In this document: piece by piece, positions 26,833 to 35,263 of the stretch
Layout of the letters: every line of letters begins with the position of its first letter
How positions within the stretch are numbered: position 1 is the first letter of the stretch
NCBI RefSeq assembly: GCF_014205335.1
Contig: NZ_JACHNH010000001.1
Coordinates: 930,001 to 994,000 of the forward strand
Length of the DNA: 64,000 nucleotides
Source of the DNA: Amorphoplanes digitatis
Lineage (GTDB): Bacteria > Actinomycetota > Actinomycetes > Mycobacteriales > Micromonosporaceae
Direction: 5' to 3'
Notes under the pieces: model-generated
What the model was told of the DNA's origin: nothing
Database searches by the model: none
The model's input: only the letters and a program-made list of their open reading frames with translations
Translations under genes and position numbers: made by a program

Positions 26833-28322
26833 CGGTCCTCCCGGGCCTCGGCGAGCCAGCGCAGGCCGGCGGGGTGCGCCACCCGCGGCGCGGGGACGGC
26901 CAGGGCCAGCTCGTACGCGGTGGCGAGCGGCGGCCCGGCGAGATCGGTGTACAGCGCGCCGTACACCCGCACGACCCGGTCGGCGGTGAAGTAGGCGAGC
27001 GCCCGGCGTCGCGCGGCGTCGCCGAGGGCGCGACGGCGGGCCGGCGCGTGCAGCAGGCTCACGCAGGCGGCGGCGAGCGCGGCCGGGTCGCCGGCCGGCA
27101 CGAGGACGCCCGCGTCGCCGAGGGTCTCCGCGACCGGGCCGACGTCGATGCCGACCACCGCGCGGCCGGACATCATCGCCTCGATGAGCCGGTACGGCGG
27201 GTCGGCCGGTCCCGGCACGTGCACCACGAGGTGCCCGGCCGCGTACCGGTCGCTCGGGTCCGCGGGCAGCGGGTGCAGTCGGATCGCCCGGCCCAGCCCG
27301 GTCCGCTCGACCTGCTCGGCACAGTGGTCCTCGTGTGCGGGCGCGACGCCGACCAGGTGCAGAACGGTCCCGGGCACGGCGGCGGCGACCGCGGTGAACG
27401 CGTCGAGCAGCGGGCGCAGGCCGCTGTCCGGCCCCCCGTTGCCGGCCCAGACGATGGCCGGCTGGGTACGCGACTCCGGCGCGGACGGGAAGTCGGCCGG
27501 GTCGACGCCCGCGGGCACCGGCACCAGTCGCCCCGGCTCGGCACCGTGCCCGAGCGCCCACGAGTGGTGGTACGCGCTCAGCGGCGCGATCAGCCCGGCC
27601 TCGGCGTACCCGGTGCGGGCGACCGCCCGGCGGAACCGGCGCAGCACCGTGCGCACCGCGGGCGAGAGCCGCTCCTCGCCGGCCCGGGGCCGGGCGACGG
27701 GCGCCCGCGCCTCGGTGAGCAGCAGCGGGATGCCGGTACGCCAGCGGCCGGCCAGGGCGGCGAGCAGCGGCGTGGTCCCGCCGACGCAGTGCACCAGGTC
27801 GACGGCGGGCACCGGCACCGACAGCGCCCGGGCCGCGTTGCGCAGCAGGGTCGCGGCGGTCCGGGCGTCCCGCAGGCTCAGCCGGGGCAGCCGCTCCTCG
27901 CTCGCCGACAGCCGCCCGGCCCGCCAGGCGTCCAGCAGCACGTCGGTCAGTGGCACGCCGCTCAGCGGCTGGTCGGCGGACTCCGCCAGCACGGAGAGCC
28001 CGAGCAGGCCCTTGGCGAACAGCGCGTCGGCCAGTTCCGGCTCCGGCTCGGCGAGCAGGCCCCGGCAGAGCAGGTTCGCCGCGGCGGTGGCGTGGTCGTC
28101 GCCGCTGTCGCGGCGCCGGCTCTCGCGGGTGAGTGCGTATGCCTTGGCCGACGCCACGTGCCGGGGGAGCGGGAAGGCGGGCCCGCCCGGCGGCTCACGG
28201 TCGGTGACCGTCAGCAGCTCGAAGGTGAAGCGGCCGAGGCCGTCGACGAGCGTCCGGCACCACCCGCCGAGGGCGTCCCGGCGGAACGGGTAGCCGCCCC
28301 CGGTGAGCAGACAGATGCGCAT
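26829..28322 (-). CDS. PelF-like GT4 glycosyltransferase (DUF3492 type N-terminus)
   Basis: The 497-residue GT-B transferase starts MRICLLTGGGYPFRRDALGG, close to the PelF/DUF3492 opening with its YPFxxGGVSSW motif. The C-terminal GT4 half has RLVPVPAGVDPADF, IVWAGNGG and the donor-site segment DPPYRLIEAMMSGRAVVG, where the usual EGFGL glutamate loop is altered. PelF polymerises the Pel polysaccharide from UDP-GalNAc in Pseudomonas and Gram-positives. Polymerisation of a similar amino-sugar chain is inferred from this similarity and the spherulin-4 partner. It is first in a tightly overlapping three-gene operon. Confidence 0.8.
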   Translation of the reverse strand: MRICLLTGGGYPFRRDALGGWCRTLVDGLGRFTFELLTVTDREPPGGPAFPLPRHVASAKAYALTRESRRRDSGDDHATAAANLLCRGLLAEPEPELADALFAKGLLGLSVLAESADQPLSGVPLTDVLLDAWRAGRLSASEERLPRLSLRDARTAATLLRNAARALSVPVPAVDLVHCVGGTTPLLAALAGRWRTGIPLLLTEARAPVARPRAGEERLSPAVRTVLRRFRRAVARTGYAEAGLIAPLSAYHHSWALGHGAEPGRLVPVPAGVDPADFPSAPESRTQPAIVWAGNGGPDSGLRPLLDAFTAVAAAVPGTVLHLVGVAPAHEDHCAEQVERTGLGRAIRLHPLPADPSDRYAAGHLVVHVPGPADPPYRLIEAMMSGRAVVGIDVGPVAETLGDAGVLVPAGDPAALAAACVSLLHAPARRRALGDAARRRALAYFTADRVVRVYGALYTDLAGPPLATAYELALAVPAPRVAHPAGLRWLAEAREDR

Positions 28323-28841
28323 GCGGTCAGCTCCACAGGCGCGACGGGGGCGATATCACGAAGGCTGCAACGACACAGCGGGCAAAAGTAACGGGATGCT
28401 GTCGCGCAGGCGACAGTAGTTCGCACTGTTTGTCTGTTTTCGGGGTGATTTCCGGCTGGAACGCCCGAAAAGTTAGACCCCGCTCCTGGTGATCGAGGGG
28501 GCTCCGCTGGGTAACCGAAAGCAGTCGCCCGGTAGGCGGCTGCCAGGCCCGGAAAGAAGTAGTTCCTGGGCAGCGCGGTGGGGGTGGCGTGATTCACTTG
28601 TCGGGCGGGGCTGACGCGGTGCGCATGGCTTGACGGAGCGTGGGTATCGGCGCACCATGGAGAAGTCGCCAGTCGCGCCCATCTGCGTCCAGTCGAGTCC
28701 TGGATGCGGGTCAATTTGCATCCACAGCACGTTCCGGGGTGCAGGAGTTTGTACTCACGCGTGTCCGTGAGTATGACGTGTGCGGTACCACTGGGCGCGC
28801 GTTTGGCCGGCCTTTCCGGCAGCGCTTTACAAGGAGACGAA
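28323..28841. other. Divergent intergenic region, Pel-like operon / coiled-coil gene
   Basis: This 519-bp region has no convincing gene. The frames that cross it (for example the minus-strand frame ending at 28211) lack codon bias. It holds a short hairpin CTGTCG-CGCAGG-CGACAG (28399-28416) near the start of the minus-strand operon, a TTGACG (28630-28635) with a weak CACCAT 17 bp later, and the 8-bp inverted repeat at 28752-28773. Confidence 0.5.
28752..28773. promoter_or_regulatory. Inverted repeat upstream of the small coiled-coil gene
   Basis: TACTCACG (28752-28759) and CGTGAGTA (28766-28773) are perfect 8-bp arms around CGTGTC, 68 bp upstream of the ATG at 28842. The size and symmetry fit a dimeric regulator's operator; a leader hairpin is the alternative. 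Confidence 0.5.
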
Positions 28842-29036
28842 ATGGCGAAGGCCCTCTACGGCCACGTAGGTGCGGCGCCCGACCGGCGCCTACTCGACGA
28901 GGTCACCCGACTGCGTTCCAGGGTGCAGGCTCTGGAGTTCGAGATCACCCGCCTCCGGGCGGAGAACGATCGTCTCGCGGCCGCCGCCGCAGAGGCAGAC
29001 GATCTTCTGCGGCTGACCGAGCCGGCGCTGACCTGA
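28842..29036 (+). CDS. Small coiled-coil protein
   Basis: The 64-residue protein MAKALYGHVGAAPDRRLLDE... continues as a heptad-like helix (VTRLRSRVQALEFEITRLRA, ENDRLAAAAAEADDLLRL), so most of it is a probable coiled coil. It starts at ATG 28842 with AAGGAG (28831-28836) 5 nt upstream, and is followed by a strong terminator at 29101-29137, so it is a single-gene unit. I know similar small conserved proteins in actinomycetes but no function. Confidence 0.8.
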   Translation: MAKALYGHVGAAPDRRLLDEVTRLRSRVQALEFEITRLRAENDRLAAAAAEADDLLRLTEPALT

Positions 29037-29100
29037 GCTTCACCGGGCGCCGCGAACCGGTGCCCAAGATCCCCTCGCATCACGTGACGCACCCCGCGAA

Positions 29101-29137
29101 GCGCGCCTCCACCCTCAGTGGCGGCGCGCATCTTTTT
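29101..29137 (+). terminator. Rho-independent terminator of the coiled-coil gene
   Basis: GCGCGCC (29101-29107) pairs with GGCGCGC (29123-29129) and, after one mismatch, CCAC with GTGG around CCTCA. The stem is followed by ATCTTTTT (T run 29133-29137). It is the clearest intrinsic terminator in the window. Confidence 0.9.
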
Positions 29138-29236
29138 GCCCGCGGGCTCATTCGACCTGTCCATCACTCCTCGGGTAATCGGACAAGTGGGGCCGACTGG
29201 CCAGGAACGGGCACGTTCCGGGACGCGCGGCGTGCG

Positions 29237-29265
29237 CGGACAAGGTGCGCACCTGCGGGTAACCT
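29237..29265 (+). promoter_or_regulatory. Candidate smc promoter with embedded palindrome
   Basis: CGGACA (29237-29242, -35-like) and TAACCT (29260-29265, -10-like) are 17 bp apart and lie 36 bp upstream of the smc GTG. The spacer starts with the perfect 12-bp palindrome AGGTGCGCACCT (29243-29254), a possible operator. Confidence 0.5.
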
Positions 29266-29301
29266 CCTGACGAGCAGATACCCGCCGACCCCCGGAGATC
29301 C

Positions 29302-32300
29302 GTGCACCTCAAGAGCCTGACGGTCAAGGGCTTCAAGTCCTTCGCCTCCGCTACGACGCTGCGGCTGGAGCCGGGCATCACCTGTGTGGTGGGTCCGAAC
29401 GGCTCCGGCAAGTCCAACGTCGTCGACGCCATCGCATGGGTCCTCGGCGAGCAGGGCGCCAAGGCGCTGCGCGGCGGCAAGATGGAGGACGTCATCTTCG
29501 CCGGCACCGCCGGCCGCGCCCCGCTCGGCCGCGCCGAGGTGACCCTCACGATCGACAACGGCGACGGCGCCCTGCCCATCGACTACACCGAGGTGTCGAT
29601 CACCCGCCGGATGTTCCGCTCCGGCGAGAGTGAATACGAGATCAACGGCAGCTCCTGCCGCCTGCTCGACATCCAGGAACTGCTCAGCGACTCCGGCATC
29701 GGCCGGGAGATGCACATCATCGTCGGCCAGGGCCGGCTCGACGCGATGCTGCACGCCAAGCCCGAGGACCGCCGCGCCTTCATCGAGGAGGCCGCCGGCG
29801 TCCTCAAGCATCGCAAGCGCAAAGAGAAGGCGATCCGCAAGCTCGACGCGATGCAGACCAACCTGAACCGGCTCAACGACCTCACCGCCGAGCTGCGCCG
29901 CCAGCTCAAGCCGCTGGGCAAGCAGGCCGAGGTCGCCCGCCGCGCGGCCGGCATCCAGTCCGACCTGCGCGACGCCCGGCTGCGGCTGCTCGCCGACGAC
30001 CTGCACACCCTGCGGACGACCCTGGACAAGGAGATCGCCGACGAGTCGGCGATGCGCGACCGCAGAGCGCAGGTCGAGGAGGAGAACCGCGAGGTACAGC
30101 GCTGGCTCGCCGACCTCGAGGCCGCGCACGCGGAGGACGCGCCGCTGCTCGCGGCCGCGCAGGACACCTGGTACAAGCTCTCCGCGCTACAGGAACGCTT
30201 CCGCTCGACCGAGCAGCTGGCCAGCGAGCGGCTGCGCCACCTCGCCGCGGCGCCGGACGACGAGCGCCCGGGCCGCGACCCCGACCAGCTGGTCGCCGAG
30301 GCCGAGCGGGTCCGCGAGCAGGAGGAGGAGCTGCGCGAGGCCCTTACCGAGGACCAGATGCGCCTGGCCGAGGCCGTCGAGCACCGCCAGGAGCTGGAGC
30401 GCCAGCTGTTGCAGGCCGAGGGCGCCCTGCGCGCGGCCGCCAAGGCGATCGCGGACCGCCGCGAGGGCCTGGCCAAGCTCACCGGCAACGTGAACGCCGC
30501 ACGCGCGCGTACCGGGAGCGCCGCCGAGGAGATCGAGCGGCTCGCCGTCGCGCACAACGACGCGCTCATGCGGGCCGAGGCCGCGCAGACCGAGGTCGAC
30601 GCGGTCGCCGCGGAGTCCACCGAGGCCGATCGCGACAACGCCGAGCTGGACGAGCGCCACGCCGAGGCCGTCGCCGCGCACGACCGGGCCGCCGCCGTCG
30701 TCAAGGAGCTGTCCGACGCCGAGCGCACGGCAGAGAAGGACGCCGCGAGCTGGAAGGCCCGCGAGGAGGCGCTCGCACTCGGCCTCAAGCGCAAGGACGG
30801 CGCCGGCGCCCTGCTCGGCAAGGCCGGCCAGGTGCCCGGCCTGCTCGGCAGCCTCGCCTCGATGCTCACCGTCCGGCCCGGGCACGAGGCGGCCCTCGCG
30901 GCCGCCCTTGGCGCGCTCGCCGACGCGGTCGCGCTCTCCGGGATCGACGAGGCCGTCGAGGCCATGCGTACGCTCAAGATCGCTGATGCCGGCCGGGCCG
31001 CGCTCATCGTCGGCGGCCCCGCCGCGCCGGGCATGCGGGGATCGCTCGACTCCCTGCGGCCGGAGCTGCCCGCGGACGCGATCTGGGCGCCCGACGTCAT
31101 CGGCTGTCCCGACACGATCCGCCCCGCGCTCAACCGCGCCCTGCGCGACGTCGTCCTGGTGCCCGACCTCGCCGCCGCCACCCGCCTGGTGGCGCAGAAC
31201 GCCGAGCTGCGCGCGGTCACGCCCGACGGTGACGTGCTCGGCGCGCACGCCGCGGCCGGCGGCTCCGGCAAGGCCACCAGCTACATCGAGGTGCAGGCCG
31301 CCGTCGATGAGGCCCGGGCCAACCGGGAGACCGCCGAGCAGTCCATCGGGGAGCTGAAGTCCCAGCTCGCCGACGCCCGCGCCGAGGTGGCCGAGCACAA
31401 GGAGGCGGTCAACGTCGCCGCCGCCGCCAAGCGGGCCGCCGAGGGCGAGCGCAATGCCGCCGCCCGCCGGCTCGCCGAGCTCGGCGCCGCCGCCCGCTCG
31501 GCCAAGGCCGAGTCGGAGCGCCTCGGCGCGTCGCGGCAGAAGGCCGAGGGCAACCGGGACCGTGACCTGGCCGGGCTCGCCGAGCTGGAGGAGCGGCTGC
31601 GGCTCGCCGAGGCCACCCCGATCGACGAGGAACCCTCCACCGAGGAGCGCGACACCCTGTCGGCGCTGGTGCCGCAGGCCCGGCAGAACGAGATGGAGGT
31701 CCGGCTCGCCGTGCGCACGGCCGAGGAGCGGGTCTCCTCGATCGCCGGCCGCGCGGACTCTCTGATGCGCCAGGCCAACGCGGAACGCCAGGCCCGCGAG
31801 CGCGCCGCGGCCCGCCGCGCGGCCCGCGCCCGCGGCGCCGAGATCGCGAAGGCGGTCGCGCTGGGCGCGGCGGCCGCGATGGCCCGCGTCGCGGTCTCGC
31901 TGGCCGCGGCGCTCGAGGCCCGCGACGAGCTGGCCCGGGCGCGGACCGCCCGCGAGGCACAGCTTCAGGAGGTACGCGCGAGCGCGAAGCGCCTGATCGC
32001 CGAGCTCGAGCGGCTCACCAGCGAGGTGCACCGCGACGAGGTGGCCCGCGCCGAGCAGCGGATGCGCATCGAGCAGCTCGAGGCGAAGGCCGCCGAGGAC
32101 TTCTCGCTCGACGTCGACACGCTGGTCGCCGAGTACGGCCCGGACCAGCTCGTCCCGCCGACCCAGGCCGAGGTCGCGCTGGCGGAGAAGGACGGCAAGG
32201 ACACGCCCGAGCCGGTGCCGTTCCACCGCCCCACCCAGGAGAAGCGGGCCAACAAGGCCGAGCGCGACCTGGCCCTGCTCGGCAAGGTCAACCCGCTCGC

Positions 32301-32883
32301 GCTGGAGGAGTTCGCCGCCCTGGAGGAGCGCTTCAAATTCCTCTCCGACCAGCTCGAGGACCTCAAGGCGACCCGCAAGGACCTGCTCACCGTCGTCAAG
32401 GACGTCGACGACCGGATCCTCGAGGTCTTCACGTCGGCGTTCGAGGACACCGCGCGCGAGTTCCAGACCGTCTTCCAGGTGCTCTTCCCGGGCGGCGAGG
32501 GCAGGCTGGTGCTCACCGACCCCGAGGACATGCTGACCACCGGCGTGGAGGTCGAGGCCCGGCCGCCGGGCAAGAAGATCAAGCGTCTGTCGCTGCTCTC
32601 CGGCGGCGAGCGTTCGCTGACCGCGGTGGCGATGCTCTGCGCGATCTTCCGGGCCCGTCCCAGCCCCTTCTACATCATGGACGAGGTCGAGGCCGCCCTC
32701 GACGACGTCAACCTGGGCCGGTTGATTACCCTCTTCCGGCAGCTGCGGGAGAAGAGCCAGCTGCTCATCATCACGCACCAGAAGCGCACGATGGAGGTCG
32801 CCGACGCCCTCTACGGCGTCACCATGCGCGCCGGCGTCACCCAGGTGATCAGCCAGCGGCTGAACCGCGAACCGGAGGACTGA
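29302..32883 (+). CDS. smc: Chromosome segregation protein SMC
   Basis: This is the SMC ATPase of the bacterial condensin that organises and segregates chromosomes with ScpA/ScpB. The 1193-residue protein has Walker A GPNGSGKSNVVDA (residues 31-43), long coiled coils (about 170-500 and 670-1010), a hinge near 510-660 (GLLGSLASMLTVRPGHEAAL, GRAALIVGG), signature LSGGERSLTAVAML and Walker B FYIMDEVEAALDDVN near the C-terminus. GTG 29302 (VHLKSLTVKGFKSFA) has GGAG upstream. The HAD gene follows 2 bp downstream. Confidence 0.98.
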   Translation: MHLKSLTVKGFKSFASATTLRLEPGITCVVGPNGSGKSNVVDAIAWVLGEQGAKALRGGKMEDVIFAGTAGRAPLGRAEVTLTIDNGDGALPIDYTEVSITRRMFRSGESEYEINGSSCRLLDIQELLSDSGIGREMHIIVGQGRLDAMLHAKPEDRRAFIEEAAGVLKHRKRKEKAIRKLDAMQTNLNRLNDLTAELRRQLKPLGKQAEVARRAAGIQSDLRDARLRLLADDLHTLRTTLDKEIADESAMRDRRAQVEEENREVQRWLADLEAAHAEDAPLLAAAQDTWYKLSALQERFRSTEQLASERLRHLAAAPDDERPGRDPDQLVAEAERVREQEEELREALTEDQMRLAEAVEHRQELERQLLQAEGALRAAAKAIADRREGLAKLTGNVNAARARTGSAAEEIERLAVAHNDALMRAEAAQTEVDAVAAESTEADRDNAELDERHAEAVAAHDRAAAVVKELSDAERTAEKDAASWKAREEALALGLKRKDGAGALLGKAGQVPGLLGSLASMLTVRPGHEAALAAALGALADAVALSGIDEAVEAMRTLKIADAGRAALIVGGPAAPGMRGSLDSLRPELPADAIWAPDVIGCPDTIRPALNRALRDVVLVPDLAAATRLVAQNAELRAVTPDGDVLGAHAAAGGSGKATSYIEVQAAVDEARANRETAEQSIGELKSQLADARAEVAEHKEAVNVAAAAKRAAEGERNAAARRLAELGAAARSAKAESERLGASRQKAEGNRDRDLAGLAELEERLRLAEATPIDEEPSTEERDTLSALVPQARQNEMEVRLAVRTAEERVSSIAGRADSLMRQANAERQARERAAARRAARARGAEIAKAVALGAAAAMARVAVSLAAALEARDELARARTAREAQLQEVRASAKRLIAELERLTSEVHRDEVARAEQRMRIEQLEAKAAEDFSLDVDTLVAEYGPDQLVPPTQAEVALAEKDGKDTPEPVPFHRPTQEKRANKAERDLALLGKVNPLALEEFAALEERFKFLSDQLEDLKATRKDLLTVVKDVDDRILEVFTSAFEDTAREFQTVFQVLFPGGEGRLVLTDPEDMLTTGVEVEARPPGKKIKRLSLLSGGERSLTAVAMLCAIFRARPSPFYIMDEVEAALDDVNLGRLITLFRQLREKSQLLIITHQKRTMEVADALYGVTMRAGVTQVISQRLNREPED

Positions 32884-32885
32884 AC

Positions 32886-33542
32886 GTGCCCGCGGCGGAG
32901 AATCCAGTGAAGACCGTCCGCTCCCTACAGCGGCAGCCCGCGCGGGCGCTGCTCATCGACCTCGACGGCGTGCTGCGCCGGTGGGACCCCGAGGTGCCCG
33001 CGACGGTCGAGCGGACGTACGGCCTGGAGCCCGGCGCGCTGCTGGGCACGGCCATGGCCTGGGAACTGCTGCGGCCCGCGGTGTCCGGCGAGATCACCGA
33101 CGCGGAGTGGATGCACCTGGTCGCGTCCCGCCTGCCGCTGCCGGAGGCGGACGCGCAGGCGGCGGTGACCGAGTGGCAGCGGCACCGCGGCACCGTCGAC
33201 CCCGAGGCGCTCGCGTTCGTGCGCGAGGTGCGGGCCGCCGGGCTCCCGGTCGGCCTGGCCACCAACGCCACCGACCTGCTCCGCGGCGACCTCGACCGGC
33301 TCGCCCTGACCGGCGAGTTCGACGCGATCGTCAGCTCCTGGGAGCTGAAGATCCACAAGCCGGCCCCGGAATACTTCGACCAGGCCTGCGCGGCGCTCGG
33401 CGTCGAGTCGCCCTGGGTGCTCTTCGTCGACGACGACGACCGCGCGGTCCGCGGCGCCCGCGCGCGGAAGATGCCCGCCTACCGCTGGTCCGGCGCACAC
33501 GACCTGCCCTACCTCCGCAAGGCCCTCGCGATCGCGACCTGA
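32886..33542 (+). CDS. HAD-superfamily hydrolase
   Basis: The 218-residue haloacid-dehalogenase-type phosphatase has motif I LLIDLDGVLRRW (Asp26, Asp28), motif II LATNATDLL, motif III Lys in KIHKPAPEYF and motif IV FVDDDDRAVRGA. A helical cap lies between motifs I and II, so it is a small-molecule phosphatase of the type I cap group. The substrate is unknown. GTG 32886 starts 2 bp after smc, so the two are co-transcribed. Confidence 0.9.
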   Translation: MPAAENPVKTVRSLQRQPARALLIDLDGVLRRWDPEVPATVERTYGLEPGALLGTAMAWELLRPAVSGEITDAEWMHLVASRLPLPEADAQAAVTEWQRHRGTVDPEALAFVREVRAAGLPVGLATNATDLLRGDLDRLALTGEFDAIVSSWELKIHKPAPEYFDQACAALGVESPWVLFVDDDDRAVRGARARKMPAYRWSGAHDLPYLRKALAIAT

Positions 33543-33608
33543 TCGGCCTGATCGGTGCGGCCGGTCGTCGATCGGCGACGTAGGCTGGCCGCGGCTGAGA
33601 GGATGTCG

Positions 33609-34337
33609 ATGCGTAAGACTCTGCTCGGGGCGGTCGTTCTCGTCCTCGCGTTGCAGGGCTGCTCCGCGGACGACGACTCCTCGGCGGCCCCGCCCTCCTC
33701 AGGCTCGCACTCCCTCCCGCCCTCGGCCGCCGCGGCGCCGTCCGGCGAGGCCTCCGCCGGCGCGACCGGTGGACCCGGTGCGGTCGGCGGGCCCGCCGGT
33801 TCGCCCGGGCCGACGGCCAGCGCCACCTCCGGTCTCGGTGAGGCGCCGGCGCCCGCAGGCTTCCTGGACGGCAAGCGGCAGGTCTTCTTTCTGCCGCGGC
33901 TCAACGAGACGGAACTGCCGGACTCGGTGCTCGCCGTCACCGGCGGCGGCCGGCTACAGGTGACGGACGACTACACCGACCGGGCGCTCTTCGTGCCGGT
34001 GCCCAAGGGCGGCGGCGCACCGGAACGTCTCATCAAGACCGGCGCCCTGCGCGCTGGCGGCGAGCCCTTCTGCTTACAGGTGCGCGCCGCCGCCGGCACC
34101 CTCACCGTGGTCACCGCCGCGTGCGACGCCGCAGAACCGGCACAGCTCTTCACCTTCGAGGCGTCGGGCCGGGACGAGGAGGGCCGCACCACCTACGCGG
34201 TGCGCAACCGGGCCGCCTTCCTCCAGTGGCACCCGCTGGGCGCGACCGGGCTGGTGGCGGAGGAGATCGGCGACTCCGCCCTGGAGACGACCTTCACCCT
34301 CCAGGACCAGGGCGCCGCCAAGCTGCCCCGGGCCTGA
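33609..34337 (+). CDS. Lipoprotein, possible ricin-like C-terminal domain
   Basis: The 242-residue protein starts MRKTLLGAVVLVLALQGCSADD with a type II signal peptide and lipobox LQGC, followed by a Ser/Gly/Pro-rich linker (about residues 20-85). The C-terminal 150 residues are beta-rich (EPFCLQVRAAAGTLTVVTAA, TYAVRNRAAFLQWHPLGATG) and resemble a carbohydrate-binding beta-trefoil only loosely. ATG 33609 is preferred because AGAGGA lies 5 nt upstream; 33603 is an alternative. It is likely lipid-anchored outside the membrane. Confidence 0.75.
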   Translation: MRKTLLGAVVLVLALQGCSADDDSSAAPPSSGSHSLPPSAAAAPSGEASAGATGGPGAVGGPAGSPGPTASATSGLGEAPAPAGFLDGKRQVFFLPRLNETELPDSVLAVTGGGRLQVTDDYTDRALFVPVPKGGGAPERLIKTGALRAGGEPFCLQVRAAAGTLTVVTAACDAAEPAQLFTFEASGRDEEGRTTYAVRNRAAFLQWHPLGATGLVAEEIGDSALETTFTLQDQGAAKLPRA

Positions 34338-34353
34338 CCCTCGCCGGTCGTCC

Positions 34354-34686
34354 TCACTCGTCGTCCTCGTCGAACGGCTCGTCGCTGTATCGCCACCAGG
34401 CCTCGTCGCCGTCGATGTGCAGCAGGAACTCGGGCACCCGGGCGCCGCCGGGGTCGACGAGGTAGGTGGCGGCCCGCACCCGGGCGTATGCCGCCTCCCA
34501 GTCACCCCCGAAGTCGCCCGAGCCCGACAGCCGCGCCTCCTCGTCGAACAGGGGCCGCAGCGGCGCGAAGGCCCGAGTCGCGGCCAGCCTGGCGTTGAGC
34601 CAGGGGAAGTCGTAGTCGTAGACCTTGAGCTCGCCGAGCAGGGCGTCGCCCGCGACGGCGTGCAGACGCCAGAGGTCGTCAGCCAT
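34354..34686 (-). CDS. Hypothetical acidic protein
   Basis: The 110-residue protein of unknown function starts MADDLWRLHAVAGDALLGEL and ends in an acidic tail DEPFDEDDE; the middle, ARVRAATYLVDPGGARVPEF, is beta-rich. The open frame extends to 34761, but the first 25 codons lie on a 34-bp palindrome (34715-34748), so the ATG at 34686 is preferred; there is no clear Shine-Dalgarno. Similar small proteins occur in actinomycetes, but I cannot name the family. Confidence 0.65.
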   Translation of the reverse strand: MADDLWRLHAVAGDALLGELKVYDYDFPWLNARLAATRAFAPLRPLFDEEARLSGSGDFGGDWEAAYARVRAATYLVDPGGARVPEFLLHIDGDEAWWRYSDEPFDEDDE

Positions 34687-34714
34687 CAGCCGCAGCCCGG
34701 CCGTCGTGGTGGTG

Positions 34715-34748
34715 GATCGGGTGTCGGCGGGCCCACCGACACCCGATC
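34715..34748. repeat. Near-perfect 34-bp palindrome
   Basis: GATCGGGTGTCGG (34715-34727) is exactly complementary to CCGACACCCGATC (34736-34748), and the centre C-GGGCCC-A adds a 6-bp palindrome, giving 16 of 17 pairs. It lies between the toxin gene and the hypothetical protein gene, 28 bp upstream of the latter's start. It could be a second terminator for the toxin-antitoxin operon or an operator. Confidence 0.8.
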
Positions 34749-34772
34749 GGAGTTCGCTCACTCAGCCGCGCT

Positions 34773-34819
34773 GTAGCGGCGGTCCAGGCAGTCATGGAGC
34801 CATCCTGGACCGCCCCTAC
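34773..34819. terminator. Hairpin downstream of the toxin gene
   Basis: GGCGGTCCAGG (34778-34788) pairs with CCTGGACCGCC (34804-34814); after one C-C mismatch GTAG pairs with CTAC. The loop is 15 nt. It lies 15 bp after the toxin stop (minus strand). No T tract follows, but the stem is long enough for termination or mRNA stabilisation. Confidence 0.7.
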
Positions 34820-34834
34820 GACACTTTCAGCCGG

Positions 34835-35263
34835 TCACGCGTCCTCGCGAGGTATCGCGATGATGCGATCGCCGTCCATCATGCGGGCGGACTGCTCGGG
34901 CTCGGTGGTGAGATAGATCGCGGAGTGTTTCAGCGCGGCCCAGACCGAGTGTGCCCTCGACAGATCGCCTTCAGCGGCCTGCCTCGTGTCAGCGATGCTG
35001 TCGGCCGATATTGCATCCAGGTCCAGCATCGCCGCTGCGGGCAGCAGCACGAGCATTCTCAGCCTGGCCCTGGCCACTTTGTCGTCCGCGAAGCTGGAAT
35101 GCGCGTCCAGCAGCGCGGTGGCCGGGATGCCGGCGTGGCCCTTTGCGTCGGCGATCTCGATCAGCATCTCGCCGACGTGGATGTGGCCCAGTCCGTAGGA
35201 CTGGATCGCTGAGCGATCGAGCACCGCCCTGATGTCGGGAGCCTCCTGCAGCGGGTTTGTCAT
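34835..35263 (-). CDS. PIN-like toxin of a toxin-antitoxin pair
   Basis: The 142-residue protein has a PIN-domain-like plan: VLDRSAIQSYGLGHIHVGEM (acidic Asp16 and Glu32), a middle helix region with DLDAISADSIADTRQA, and DLSRAHSVWAALKHSAIYLTT, matching the DLADAH...GAPVLTTD block of VapC RNases. Some usual acidic residues are uncertain, so RNase activity is inferred. Its start overlaps the antitoxin stop by 4 bp (ATGA). Two hairpins follow it. Confidence 0.7.
   Translation of the reverse strand: MTNPLQEAPDIRAVLDRSAIQSYGLGHIHVGEMLIEIADAKGHAGIPATALLDAHSSFADDKVARARLRMLVLLPAAAMLDLDAISADSIADTRQAAEGDLSRAHSVWAALKHSAIYLTTEPEQSARMMDGDRIIAIPREDA

Noticed and set aside
28211..28714. Minus-strand open frame of 167 codons in the mutM-smc accessory gap
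   Set aside because: No codon bias or motif; it overlaps the start of the PelF-like gene on the same strand in another frame.
30187..32778. Minus-strand open frame of 863 codons opposite smc
   Set aside because: Shadow of smc; its residues are Leu/Gly/Arg/Val-rich without family motifs and no ribosome binding site is seen.
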